33,710 bases of DNA from an uncultured Lachnotalea sp. (GCA_948470255.1 CAOKOS010000026.1:1-33710); one strand, 5' to 3'. Shown: positions 1-7,621, counted from the first letter of the stretch. A program made the numbers and translations. Notes: generated by a model not told the origin, from the sequence alone.

Positions 1-637
1 AATATATTCATTGTTGTTCCATTATCATAGTTGAGAATATCATCAAAAATACTATCATTAAAAATTTTCTTTGATAATAATTAAAATTATTTTGGCATTT
101 TTTCTGTTGTCTTTATGCATAAAGGAGAAGATTCTTGTGTCCGTCGAGAGTATCATTCATCTGCCTGAACTCAGAAAATAACTCGTCAGTACGATTTCTG
201 GCATTATCTACTCTGTGAATATAATTATCAAATGTTTTTGCTATGCCTTGAATTGCCAATGAAGCAACTAAGAAGATTCCTGAGTTTAGCGCTGTGTTTA
301 AGAGCGTTGCTTTTGCTGCGGCGAAGCTGAATGACTGACCGGTTTTTCTTAAATGCGCCTCTAAGCCTTCTACTGAAGCAGACTGGTTGTTGATTGTACC
401 GTTTCCATCATCAAGGGTCTTGAAGTAGGAGAGGGCGGTTTCGTCACAGCCTTCGATCGCTTTGGATATTGCGTCCCAATTATAGCCATTATCATCACTA
501 TAGTTTGAAGACTCTAAATTTAATTGAGAGAATTGATGTATAATATCTTCATATTTTTTAATATCGACTTTTAGATTATCAAAGATTCCTCCAAGTCCAA
601 TACCACCATCTGTTATTTGTGCAAGCGTAAACAGATT
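1..637 (-). pseudogene. Tape-measure gene fragment, cassette 1 (cut by window edge)
   Basis: The minus strand is open from 637 down to a TAA at 113 and encodes a piece resembling the middle region of Firmicutes phage tape-measure proteins. It has an IFDNLK...KYEDII start, then NWDAISKAIEGCDETALSYF, then a hydrophobic helix (FLVASLAIQGIAKTF) and DELFSEFRQMNDTL. It then runs into an abnormal tail (HKNLLLYA, stop) where a longer protein would be expected to continue. No ATG and no clear ribosome site lies at the open end: an in-frame TAA sits just upstream. It is best read as a decayed fragment, not a working gene. The first ~480 bases are repeated almost exactly at 1191 and 2903. Family assignment is from recognition of the motif style and from the full tape-measure gene at 4581-6164. 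Confidence 0.6.
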
Positions 638-705
638 TTAGATATAAATAACTTCCAATTACTTATAAATTATGATATGATTTTTGTAATTAGGAGGTAT
701 TTACT

Positions 706-1116
706 TTGAATGTAATTAAAAGATGTAAGAAATGTGAAAGATATATGACATGTGATGAAACAGCAACTATTCATAAAGCATTTAATTGTAACGGAATTCT
801 TGAACAGGTTAATATATCTTGTGATGATATGTATATTATCGAAGATATATCAACCGATAAAAATTTTCTTCAAGCTATGATTGACTTAAAAGAAAAAGAT
901 CCCATTGAATATCAACTAAAAATGAGTCAATTCAAAACTCAAGTGCAGCAGCAAAAGAATAACAAAGCACAGTCAAGCAATACGGTTAAATGCCCCAAAT
1001 GTGGCTCAACCAACATAACAGCAGGGCAGAGGGGGTATTCACTTTTGACTGGTTTTATTGGTTCTGGAAGCACAGTCAATCGGTGTTCTAAGTGCGGTCA
1101 TAAGTGGAAACCCTAG
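706..1116 (+). CDS. Double zinc-ribbon protein, cassette 1
   Basis: 136 aa. The start is TTG, chosen because a perfect AGGAGG (692-697) lies 8 nt upstream and the nearby ATG at 710 is out of frame. The N-terminus has a private CxxC pair (CKKC, then YMTC and FNC). A helical middle ([20 protein letters not shown]) follows, then a Gln/Asn-rich linker. A C-terminal zinc ribbon (CPKCG ... CSKCGHKW, ~26 residues between pairs) is nearly identical in all four cassettes. Roughly the first 52 residues are unique to this copy; the rest is shared. The gene ends 4 bp from the apparent end of a convergent tape-measure C-terminus. No signal peptide or membrane segment is present. Function is unknown; nucleic-acid or protein binding through zinc is an inference from the fold. 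Confidence 0.8.
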   Translation: MNVIKRCKKCERYMTCDETATIHKAFNCNGILEQVNISCDDMYIIEDISTDKNFLQAMIDLKEKDPIEYQLKMSQFKTQVQQQKNNKAQSSNTVKCPKCGSTNITAGQRGYSLLTGFIGSGSTVNRCSKCGHKWKP

Positions 1117-1120
1117 AGTT

Positions 1121-1704
1121 TTAGTTATTGATTCTATTCCAGGCGCCTCCCTGAAAGAAATTTGCCTGCGCAATAAATATCTGATGAGTTAATATATTCA
1201 TTGTTGTTCCATTATCATAGTTGAGAATATCATCAAAAATACTATCATTAAAAATTTTCTTTGATAATAATTAAAATTATTTTGGCATTTTTTCTGTTGT
1301 CTTTATGCATAAAGGAGAAGATTCTTGTGTCCGTCGAGAGTATCATTCATCTGCCTGAACTCAGAAAATAACTCGTCAGTACGATTTCTGGCATTATCTA
1401 CTCTGTGAATATAATTATCAAATGTTTTTGCTATGCCTTGAATTGCCAATGAAGCAACTAAGAAGATTCCTGAGTTTAGCGCTGTGTTTAAGAGCGTTGC
1501 TTTTGCTGCGGCGAAGCTGAATGACTGACCGGTTTTTCTTAAATGCGCCTCTAAGCCTTCTACTGAAGCAGACTGGTTGTTGATTGTACCGTTTCCATCA
1601 TCATGTCTCGAAGTAGGAGAGGGCGGTTTCGTCACAGCCTCCGATTGCTTTGGATATTGTGTCCCAATTAAACTTGTCTTTTTTCCAATATGTAGAGAAG
1701 TCAC
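1121..1704 (-). pseudogene. Tape-measure gene fragment, cassette 2
   Basis: This is a second copy of the decayed tape-measure segment. From 1191 it matches window position 1 onward. The stretch 1303-1600 keeps the frame for the GTINNQSASVEGLEAHL...DELFSEFRQ region, ending at the same abnormal LLLYA stop. Near 1604-1612 it is 2 nt shorter than cassettes 1 and 4 (ATGTCTCGAAG against AAGGGTCTTGAAG), so the upstream part is out of frame. At the other end, 1121-1260 carries an open stretch ending in NFFQGGAWNRINN and TAA (1121-1123). This is probably the tape-measure C-terminus joined after an internal deletion. The stop lies 4 bp from the convergent zinc-ribbon stop. Confidence 0.55.
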
Positions 1705-1746
1705 TAATTTTGTGGTAATATAATATAAAAAGACAGAGGTATGTAA

Positions 1747-2163
1747 ATGGGTGATATAGTCAAAAAATGTAATAAATGTGGACGCTTTTGTGTATGCAGT
1801 GATGATGATTATTTAGTTGATGGATATAAAGGTTGTGATGGTTTAATGGTTGATACAGGTATAAGGTTTGATGATTATTTAATCATTTCAAAGATTTCAG
1901 ATGATGATAATTTTCTTCAAGCAATGATTGACTTAAAAGAAAAAGATCCCATTGAATATCAACTAAAAATGAGCCAATTCAAAACTCAAGTGCAGCAGCA
2001 AAAGAATAACAAAGCACAGTCAAGCAATACGGTTAAATGCCCCAAATGTGGCTCAACCAACATAACAGCAGGGCAGAGGGGGTATTCACTTTTGACTGGT
2101 TTTATTGGTTCTGGAAGCACAGTCAATCGGTGTTCTAAGTGCGGTCATAAGTGGAAACCCTAG
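1747..2163 (+). CDS. Double zinc-ribbon protein, cassette 2
   Basis: 138 aa, ATG start with an AGAGG site (about 1735-1739). A TATAAT (1719-1724) sits a plausible distance upstream, but no good -35 is seen. The N-terminal part has its own zinc-type cysteines ([10 protein letters not shown], later GC) followed by an acidic Asp-rich stretch. From the [13 protein letters not shown] segment onward it is essentially identical to the cassette 1 product, including the CPKCG/CSKCG ribbon and the KWKP end. Its start diverges from the 5' end of the neighbouring tape-measure fragment. All copy-specific sequence of the cassette therefore lies between two conserved flanks. Function unknown. Confidence 0.8.
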   Translation: MGDIVKKCNKCGRFCVCSDDDYLVDGYKGCDGLMVDTGIRFDDYLIISKISDDDNFLQAMIDLKEKDPIEYQLKMSQFKTQVQQQKNNKAQSSNTVKCPKCGSTNITAGQRGYSLLTGFIGSGSTVNRCSKCGHKWKP

Positions 2164-2167
2164 AGTT

Positions 2168-2310
2168 TTAGTTATTGATTCTATTCCAGGCGCCTCCCTG
2201 AAAGAAATTTGCCTGCGCAATAAATATCTGATGAGTTAATATATTCATTGTTGTTCCATTATCATAGTTGAGAATATCATCAAAAATACTATTATTAAAA
2301 ATTTTCCTTT
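2168..2310 (-). pseudogene. Minimal tape-measure C-terminal remnant, cassette 3
   Basis: Only the shared block downstream of the zinc-ribbon gene and the first ~70 bases of the next repeat survive (2238-2310). The minus strand reads the same [13 protein letters not shown]...QGGAWNRINN end and stop at 2168. The hydrophobic middle segment present in cassettes 1, 2 and 4 has been deleted, leaving a 665-bp cassette against 1047 bp for cassette 2. There is no coding capacity on its own. Assignment of this end to a tape-measure C-terminus is an inference from position and reading frame. Confidence 0.4.
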
Positions 2311-2345
2311 ATAAAAACATATTAAAAATGAAAGGCTGCTTTATT

Positions 2346-2828
2346 ATGGCATTAGAAGCGAGTATATGTTCTAAATGTGGTTCAAAAGGCTTAGTACCGA
2401 TAGGATCAAGAAAGTGTTTTTGTGGCGGTGACAGGATAGTATTCAGTATAACAGAAGATGAATATATCAAAATGTCTGATTATGAAAAAAATAAAATGAT
2501 AGAGGAGATGAATATTCATCCACTCATCAGTAAAGAGGATGCTCTTACCATATACAATGTTACCCATTCAACAGAAATCATTGATGCAATGATTGAACTT
2601 AAGCAAAAAGATATTATTGAGTATGGTCTTAAATTATCTCAGTTTAAATCCCAATTAGATCAGAAACGTCAAGTGAATCAACAAGAAAAAAAACAAGTAT
2701 ATTGCCCTAAATGTGGCTCAACCAACATAACAGCAGGACAGAGGGGATATTCACTTTTGACTGGTTTTATTGGTTCTGGAAGCACAGTCAATCGGTGTTC
2801 TAAGTGCGGTCATAAGTGGAAACCCTAG
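2346..2828 (+). CDS. Double zinc-ribbon protein, cassette 3 (most divergent)
   Basis: 160 aa from ATG 2346, preferred because AAAGG (2331-2335) lies 10 nt upstream. An in-frame ATG at 2328 lacks a ribosome site, and the frame further upstream runs into repeat sequence. The N-terminal ribbon is different in type: CSKCGSKG ... KCFCGG, followed by a Glu/Lys-rich helical region. The middle helix is a diverged homologue of the other copies ([20 protein letters not shown]). Identity to the other cassettes returns sharply at the C-terminal ribbon ([17 protein letters not shown] onward). This copy shows that the conserved helix can diverge while the last ~40 residues stay identical, which suggests gene conversion of the 3' end. 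Confidence 0.75.
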   Translation: MALEASICSKCGSKGLVPIGSRKCFCGGDRIVFSITEDEYIKMSDYEKNKMIEEMNIHPLISKEDALTIYNVTHSTEIIDAMIELKQKDIIEYGLKLSQFKSQLDQKRQVNQQEKKQVYCPKCGSTNITAGQRGYSLLTGFIGSGSTVNRCSKCGHKWKP

Positions 2829-2832
2829 AGTT

Positions 2833-3538
2833 TTAGTTATTGATTCTATTCCAGGCGCCTCCCTGAAAGAAATTTGCCTGCGCAATAAATATCTGATGAG
2901 TTAATATATTCATTGTTGTTCCATTATCATAGTTGAGAATATCATCAAAAATACTATCATTAAAAATTTTCTTTGATAATAATTAAAATTATTTTGGCAT
3001 TTTTTCTGTTGTCTTTATGCATAAAGGAGAAGATTCTTGTGTCCGTCGAGAGTATCATTCATCTGCCTGAACTCAGAAAATAACTCGTCAGTACGATTTC
3101 TGGCATTATCTACTCTGTGAATATAATTATCAAATGTTTTTGCTATGCCTTGAATTGCCAATGAAGCAACTAAGAAGATTCCTGAGTTTAGCGCTGTGTT
3201 TAAGAGCGTTGCTTTTGCTGCGGCGAAGCTGAATGACTGACCGGTTTTTCTTAAATGCGCCTCTAAGCCTTCTACTGAAGCAGACTGGTTGTTGATTGTA
3301 CCGTTTCCATCATCAAGGGTCTTGAAGTAGGAGAGGGCGGTTTCGTCACAGCCTTCGATCGCTTTGGATATTGCGTCCCAATTTGCTTTGCCAGTATTAG
3401 AATCTTTGTATTTAGGTAAAGATAAGTTAATCGCATAAAACCATCAATCATCTCTTTGTATTTATTTAAGTCAGCTTTTAAACTATCAAATATCCCACCT
3501 AATTCTAATTTTTCGTTAGAAACTTGTGTGAGCAAAAT
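2833..3538 (-). pseudogene. Tape-measure gene fragment, cassette 4
   Basis: 2903-3382 repeats window 1-481 almost exactly. The copy-specific upstream part reads LTQVSNEKLELGGIFDSLKADLNKYKEM, clearly related to the cassette 1 start (GGIFDNLKVDIKKYEDI). A one-base deletion in the T run near 3435-3440 throws it out of frame with NWDAISK. Adding one T restores DGFYAINLSLPKYKDS and then the conserved sequence. The C-terminal end (stop near 2833) is again tail-to-tail with a zinc-ribbon gene. This is a pseudogene, unless the base run is a sequencing error. Confidence 0.55.
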
Positions 3539-3616
3539 TTCTAAAAATATATTTTATAACTTCAAATTACAAAATATACATGATATTATATACAAAAAAT
3601 AAGGAGACAAGTGATT

Positions 3617-4033
3617 ATGAGTAGAATAGTTGTAAAATGTGATAAATGTGGAGAAATAGGAGCTTGTGATAGCAGTTCTGATTTAATCCATAGAGTTAAT
3701 AACTGTAATGGTAATTTTATTGAAACGTCATTACCATATGATGATTTTTGGATACTATGTGATATTTCTGGAGATAATGCTTTTCTTCAAGCTATGGTCG
3801 ACTTAAAAGAAAAAGATCCCATTGAATATCAACTAAAAATGAGCCAATTCAAAACTCAAGTGCAGCAGCAAAAGAATAACAAAGCACAGTCAAGCAATAC
3901 GGTTAAATGCCCCAAATGTGGCTCAACCAACATAACAGCAGGGCAGAGGGGGTATTCACTTTTGACTGGTTTTATTGGTTCTGGAAGCACAGTCAATCGG
4001 TGTTCTAAGTGCGGTCATAAGTGGAAACCCTAG
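3617..4033 (+). CDS. Double zinc-ribbon protein, cassette 4
   Basis: 138 aa from ATG 3617. AAGGAG (3601-3606) is 10 nt away from it; the in-frame GTG at 3611 would be only 4 nt away. The N-terminus has [10 protein letters not shown] and a later NC. The shared part begins at [13 protein letters not shown] and runs to KWKP. The length equals cassette 2. It is the cassette nearest the full tape-measure gene. Its stop is followed after 4 bp by the stop of the tape-measure C-terminal remnant (4038), so this may be the ancestral or current pairing. No transmembrane or secretion signal is present. Function unknown. Confidence 0.8.
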   Translation: MSRIVVKCDKCGEIGACDSSSDLIHRVNNCNGNFIETSLPYDDFWILCDISGDNAFLQAMVDLKEKDPIEYQLKMSQFKTQVQQQKNNKAQSSNTVKCPKCGSTNITAGQRGYSLLTGFIGSGSTVNRCSKCGHKWKP

Positions 4034-4037
4034 AGTT

Positions 4038-4083
4038 TTAGTTATTGATTCTATTCCAGGCGCCGCCCTGAAAGAAATTTACC
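4038..4083 (-). pseudogene. Last exon-like remnant of the tape-measure C-terminus
   Basis: After the intron-like segment, the minus strand returns to the array's shared link and reads NFFQGGAWNRINN and TAA at 4038. This is the same end as in the cassettes (with GCC in place of TCC at one codon). It is probably what remains of the 3' end of the tape-measure gene that starts at 6164. The identity is inferred from order, strand and frame. Confidence 0.35.
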
Positions 4084-4557
4084 TTTATCCGATGGAAAGA
4101 GAAGCTTGTTACCTCTGTTTTCTCATTCATGTTTTTGGAAGCCATCCAATGAGAAATCATAGAGATACACTATTTTTTACGCGCCGCATAGTTACGGTGG
4201 ACTTTTTCACTATCACACTCAATGATAGGTGTCTGACTATGCCTTCGTGGGTATATGGAAAATATACCTACGCCCTCTTGGTAGTCGATGGGAGCGGCAC
4301 TTACCCGGTAGAGCAGTACGCCTCTCTGCAAATTAAGTCATCATGCTACATGACGAGTCACATGAGCTATTTTTGTCCTGGTCCAGTTCTCACGATATCT
4401 GGAAACTGCGTAGTCCACACACAGTCATATCAGAGGTCTGCGATGCAGCAATCGCAGTTGATTTTGCCAATATACCCTCCTATATATTGCGATATAGTTC
4501 TTAGTGTTTTACCCAGGGGTTTTAGCCCTGGCACGGGGTATATACAGAGCCTCGCAC
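4084..4557 (-). mobile_element. 5' fragment of a group II intron (domain I part)
   Basis: The stretch has no convincing gene on either strand. On the minus strand it begins GTGCGAG at 4557, matching the GUGYG start of group II introns. The 7 nt just before the junction (GCAAATT, 4564-4558) are perfectly complementary to AATTTGC inside the element (4334-4328), as expected for IBS1/EBS1 pairing. Several hairpins follow, including an 11-bp stem with one wobble (4246-4256 with 4262-4272) in a GGGCGTAGG...CCCACGAAGG context like intron domain I. The reverse transcriptase and domains V/VI are missing; the sequence joins the cassette link at about 4083. A 30-codon frame starts at 4130 (MNEKTEVTSFSF) and might be the first codons of the lost intron protein. 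Confidence 0.65.
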
Positions 4558-4580
4558 AATTTGCGTTAAATGTTTATTTG

Positions 4581-6164
4581 CTAACCCTGCCCTTTTGCGC
4601 CTAATAATCCTCCTCCAATGGCGCCAATGGTTCCCAATGAACCCAATTTATCAGTAATACTGTTAATAACAGAAAGAATCCCGTTTAAACCGTCAATCAC
4701 AGCGGCAACCCCATCGGAATCTACAACATTTCCAATGGTGGCAGCCCAGGTATTGGACAGACGGTTCATGGAGCCTTCCCAGGAATCTGCCGTTTTCCCT
4801 GCTTCAAAAGCCATGGAACCTGCGCCGTTTTCATACTGCTGCAGCATGGTTTCGTACAGGCCCCACTGGCGAAGGAGGGCGTCCAGCTGGGTTGCGGGCA
4901 GCTCTGCGCCGACGGAACGGAGTAAGTCTGTCCTGCGGGAGTCTGTTTCGCCCAGCTTCTGATATTCAGCGGACAGTTCCTTCAACACCTCCATGGGATC
5001 CCTTAGGGAGGCTGCGCCGTTTACGGTTTCTTTCAAAGAAACGCCTAAGGCGTTACAGGCCTCTTCATATCTGGCAAGGCCTTCTGCGTCAATGCCTTCC
5101 TCCTCGTCGGCAACCTGCCGGAGATTCAGCAAAATGGTTTTAAAAGCCTTGGCGGCTTCTGAGCCGCTTTGATTGGTGGCCGCAATCATGGTTCCCAGCG
5201 CGGCGGCAGCCTCATTGGCGCCTACGCCAAAAGAAGCGGCGGTGGAAGTGGCGGCAGACATCCCCTCTGCCAGCTTTGACATATGGACGGCATTGTGGTT
5301 TGCCATATAGTTGCTGCCGTCTAAAACTTCCGTTAGTTTCTCAACGGAACCGCCAAACTTATATGCTTTATCTGTTGCCATAATATATTGATTGGCAAGC
5401 TCCGCCGTCATACCGCCGGCGCTTTGCGCCGCCAGGGACAATTCGGCAATTTCCCCTGGGTTTTCATACCCGGCGTGGGAGGCTGCCTGGACGCCCGATA
5501 AATAGTCGGCCGGTTTTTTACCGTATTTCCCCGCGGCCTCAAAAGAATCGGCTCTTATGTTGTCTAAATCTGAATCCGACAGTTTCGCGTTTGACTTCCC
5601 GATTTCTGTTAAAAGGGTATCCACCCCTTTTAATTCAGAAATGGCGCTTTTGGCTTTGGAAACTAAGAAGGAGAGGCCGGAACTGAGGGAGAGCCATTGG
5701 GTCAGGGCCTGCGCCGCCTGGGACATTTCTTTTTTGAAGGAAACCGCCAGCTTCTGCATACCTCCCATGGAAGTTTCAGATTTTTGAAAACCCTCCGCGA
5801 TTTCTTCAAACTCCTCTGCTTTAGACAATCTTTGCTGGACAGACATAACCTCACTGGCACGGGCCAGCAGCTTATCATATTCGTTACTGGATACATCCAA
5901 TTCCCTTTTTAACGTATCATTTAAAGAGATTAAATCCTGGCAGCTATCCTTATCAAAGGTCAGATTCACCCGTTCCTTAAAAGAATCAAAAGCCTTTAAG
6001 ACGCCGGCGGTTTTCTGGCGCACCGTATCTTCGGCCAGTCCCAGGGATCTGAAGCTGCTTTCCAATTTATCCAGCTGGTTTTTAACGCTGTCGAGTTGGG
6101 CATTGATCGTTTCTTTTAATTTTGTTTCATCTGATTTTGCCTGTGTCAATAGTAAATTATCCAT
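4581..6164 (-). CDS. Phage tail tape-measure protein, truncated
   Basis: 527 aa, ATG 6164 with AAGGA upstream. The N-terminal ~150 residues are coiled-coil rich. About 195-400 matches the TP901-type tape-measure domain, with Ala/Gly-rich helices such as AAQSAGGMTAELANQYIMATDKAY and ASFGVGANEAAAALGTMIAATNQSG. The C-terminus is hydrophobic (LGSLGTIGAIGGGLLGAKG). Tape measures set tail length and form the DNA channel; members of this type are usually far longer. The gene stops 24 bp before a group II intron boundary, and related middle-domain fragments sit in the array beyond. The original gene was therefore probably longer and lost its distal part. It is separated from the amidase gene by a terminator, so expression may depend on read-through. 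Whether the short form works is unknown. Confidence 0.85.
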   Translation of the reverse strand: MDNLLLTQAKSDETKLKETINAQLDSVKNQLDKLESSFRSLGLAEDTVRQKTAGVLKAFDSFKERVNLTFDKDSCQDLISLNDTLKRELDVSSNEYDKLLARASEVMSVQQRLSKAEEFEEIAEGFQKSETSMGGMQKLAVSFKKEMSQAAQALTQWLSLSSGLSFLVSKAKSAISELKGVDTLLTEIGKSNAKLSDSDLDNIRADSFEAAGKYGKKPADYLSGVQAASHAGYENPGEIAELSLAAQSAGGMTAELANQYIMATDKAYKFGGSVEKLTEVLDGSNYMANHNAVHMSKLAEGMSAATSTAASFGVGANEAAAALGTMIAATNQSGSEAAKAFKTILLNLRQVADEEEGIDAEGLARYEEACNALGVSLKETVNGAASLRDPMEVLKELSAEYQKLGETDSRRTDLLRSVGAELPATQLDALLRQWGLYETMLQQYENGAGSMAFEAGKTADSWEGSMNRLSNTWAATIGNVVDSDGVAAVIDGLNGILSVINSITDKLGSLGTIGAIGGGLLGAKGQG

Positions 6165-6193
6165 ATATATTTTTCCTTTCGGTTTTTGATTTT

Positions 6194-6226
6194 AAAAATA
6201 GCCCTCCGTATGGGCTGGGAGGACTT
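6194..6226 (-). terminator. Terminator between amidase and tape-measure genes
   Basis: On the minus strand an 8-bp stem (AGTCCTCC with GGAGGGCT, one G-U pair) closes a 10-nt loop and is followed by TATTTTT. It would end much of the transcription coming from the lysis genes before it reaches the tape-measure gene. Confidence 0.6.
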
Positions 6227-6234
6227 TTGCCATA

Positions 6235-6253
6235 CAGGGGCGAAGTTCCCCTG
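6235..6253 (-). promoter_or_regulatory. Strong GC hairpin upstream of the terminator
   Basis: CAGGGG and CCCCTG form a perfect 6-bp stem around a 7-nt loop in the 210-bp gap between amidase and tape measure. It has no T tract of its own, so it may stabilise the amidase transcript end or belong to a two-hairpin stop. Confidence 0.4.
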
Positions 6254-6374
6254 CAGGATAAAAAAGAAATGAATATGCCGGTGAGATTGAGAAGGCCAAG
6301 GCAGCAGGATACCGCCGGCCGGCAAGGGCACGGCCGGGATGGCATCCTTGCCGGTCGACGGCATAAATGGAGCA

Positions 6375-7139
6375 TTACCGGAGGTATTTTGGCCAGACAT
6401 ATCCGGCCAGGCCGCCGGTTTCGATTTTGTGCCAGACGTCGCCGTCGGGGTCTTTGCCCGTTCCGGTAATCTTTACAGTGGTTCCGCCTTTTATTGTTCC
6501 CAGAATGGCTCCGTTTGGTGTACGTCTGACATTGAGGGACGAGCAGCCTGTGACAGTTGCGCTTCGGTGTTCCTCTTTGCCGGCGGCGGGCTCTCCATGG
6601 CGGGGTTCCAGGCCGAATCCATCAATGATTCCTCTGGCGATGGCCCTGGAAACGGCTTCTTTGTTTTCTCTATACAATGCCATATCGGAGGGGCTGTCGT
6701 AAAAGCAGACTTCGATCAGGGCATAATCAATTCCAAGCTTCAGGGCTGTGTTCATGTTCAGAAGATCGTCCCGGCGCACGATTCCGCCGTCTCCGCGCTT
6801 TTTAAAACCTATGGCCGCCACATTTCTTACGATGGCCTGTTCCACGGAAATTCCGCCTTTGTAGGCGTTGTGGAGCTGGACGCTGGTTCCCCTGCCTCCT
6901 CCGGCATTGAAATGTATCTCAAAGATGTAGCGGTAGTCTTTCAGGTTTACTTTCAGACAGCCGTTTTTGTTGTCCAGGTACATATCTCTTTCATAGGGGT
7001 ATACGGTTACTTCTGCGCAGGGGGATAAAAATGTCCGGAGGCTCTTTGCCAGGTCAATATTCAGATCCCCTTCGTTTACCCCTGTCGCTTTGCAGGAGTT
7101 ATATCCCGGCCTGTGGCCGGAAATCAGTAAGATTTTCAT
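6375..7139 (-). CDS. N-acetylmuramoyl-L-alanine amidase (phage endolysin) with SH3 domain
   Basis: 254 aa. Amidase_3 fold at about 2-175. The visible zinc ligands and catalytic residues are the His in ISGHRPG, the Glu in NEGDL, the His in FEIHFNA and the Glu in ALIEVCF. A short Glu/Arg-rich linker is followed by a bacterial SH3 domain (about 192-254, NVRRTPNG...GYVWPKYL) for wall binding. It cleaves the amide bond between muramic acid and the stem peptide. There is no signal peptide, so it needs the upstream holin. ATG 7139 is chosen because it overlaps the holin stop (ATGA), typical translational coupling. A longer in-frame start at 7211 would lie deep inside the holin gene. Confidence 0.92.
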   Translation of the reverse strand: MKILLISGHRPGYNSCKATGVNEGDLNIDLAKSLRTFLSPCAEVTVYPYERDMYLDNKNGCLKVNLKDYRYIFEIHFNAGGGRGTSVQLHNAYKGGISVEQAIVRNVAAIGFKKRGDGGIVRRDDLLNMNTALKLGIDYALIEVCFYDSPSDMALYRENKEAVSRAIARGIIDGFGLEPRHGEPAAGKEEHRSATVTGCSSLNVRRTPNGAILGTIKGGTTVKITGTGKDPDGDVWHKIETGGLAGYVWPKYLR

Positions 7140-7621
7140 GTTTGATCCCTGCCTTTCATTCCTGTTTTTTCTACTTTGTGTTTCAGTACGGCGATGTATT
7201 TTGACAGCCACGCCGGCACCGGCGCGCCCATGCGCCCGGCATTTTCAATGACGGACAGCATCTCATTTAATAGATACCAGACTGTCACCATCAAGCCGAA
7301 TACTGCTGTTTCAGGCATCTCATAGCCCAAGGAGGAAGCCATATTCACAATGACATAATCTGCTGTCATGGCTACGGCGATCACGCACAGGTAACCCACT
7401 TTTTTAATGATTCCTTTGACGCCTTTTTTGCTGTTCCATCCATAGGCTGGGTTTTCAGGGTGGTCTACCGCCTCCACTTTTCCGGCCATCATTCCGGTGA
7501 CGTAGTCTGCCGCCATCATGCCCATCAGGAGGAGCAGCACGGGAAATAAGAAGCCGAGCTTTGCGCTGATGTAAGCCAGTACGCCGGATATAAATACCTG
7601 TATCATTTCTATATGTTTCAT
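7136..7621 (-). CDS. Phage holin (TcdE/Hol44-type)
   Basis: 161 aa, ATG 7621 preceded by AAAGGA. Hydrophobic segments lie at roughly 12-40, 78-97 and 103-125. The segment MMAADYVTGMMAGKVEA followed by YGWNSKKGVKGIIKKVGYL is the hallmark of the toxin-secretion/phage-lysis holin family. It forms membrane lesions that let the endolysin reach the wall. It overlaps the amidase start by 4 bp. The lysis pair sits between structural genes and the tape-measure gene, an uncommon order for a siphophage. Confidence 0.9.
   Translation of the reverse strand: MKHIEMIQVFISGVLAYISAKLGFLFPVLLLLMGMMAADYVTGMMAGKVEAVDHPENPAYGWNSKKGVKGIIKKVGYLCVIAVAMTADYVIVNMASSLGYEMPETAVFGLMVTVWYLLNEMLSVIENAGRMGAPVPAWLSKYIAVLKHKVEKTGMKGRDQT

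Larger units (their letters stand above)
1..4083. repeat. Tandem cassette array with long near-identical blocks
   Basis: Homologous blocks lie at 1-481, 864-1669, 1911-2295, 2710-3382 and 3781-4083. Each block spans the 3' half of a zinc-ribbon gene, a ~75-bp link and the decayed tape-measure segment. Between blocks lie short copy-specific stretches holding the 5' ends of the two divergent reading frames. Cassette starts are at or before 1, then 1191, 2238 and 2903. The blocks differ by only a few bases and small indels, so the copying is recent or kept uniform by gene conversion. Confidence 0.9.

Noticed and set aside
2268-2345. Longer N-terminus for the cassette 3 zinc-ribbon protein
   Set aside because: The extension reads through the cassette repeat, has no ribosome site and makes the protein unlike the other copies.
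1-4083. CRISPR array or diversity-generating retroelement
   Set aside because: Repeat units are hundreds of bases long with coding content, not 25-40 bp with spacers. No reverse transcriptase or adenine-biased template/variable repeat pair is seen.
4084-4557. IS200/IS605 (TnpB) end with guide RNA
   Set aside because: The hairpins looked similar at first, but the GTGCG boundary and the exact IBS1/EBS1 match fit a group II intron better, and no transposase remnant is readable.
3975-4604. 209-aa plus-strand frame
   Set aside because: It runs out of frame through the end of the zinc-ribbon gene, the link and the intron fragment; it has no ribosome site and a composition unlike a protein.
6339-7028. 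229-aa plus-strand frame
   Set aside because: It is the mirror of the amidase gene, whose catalytic and SH3 motifs are clear on the minus strand.
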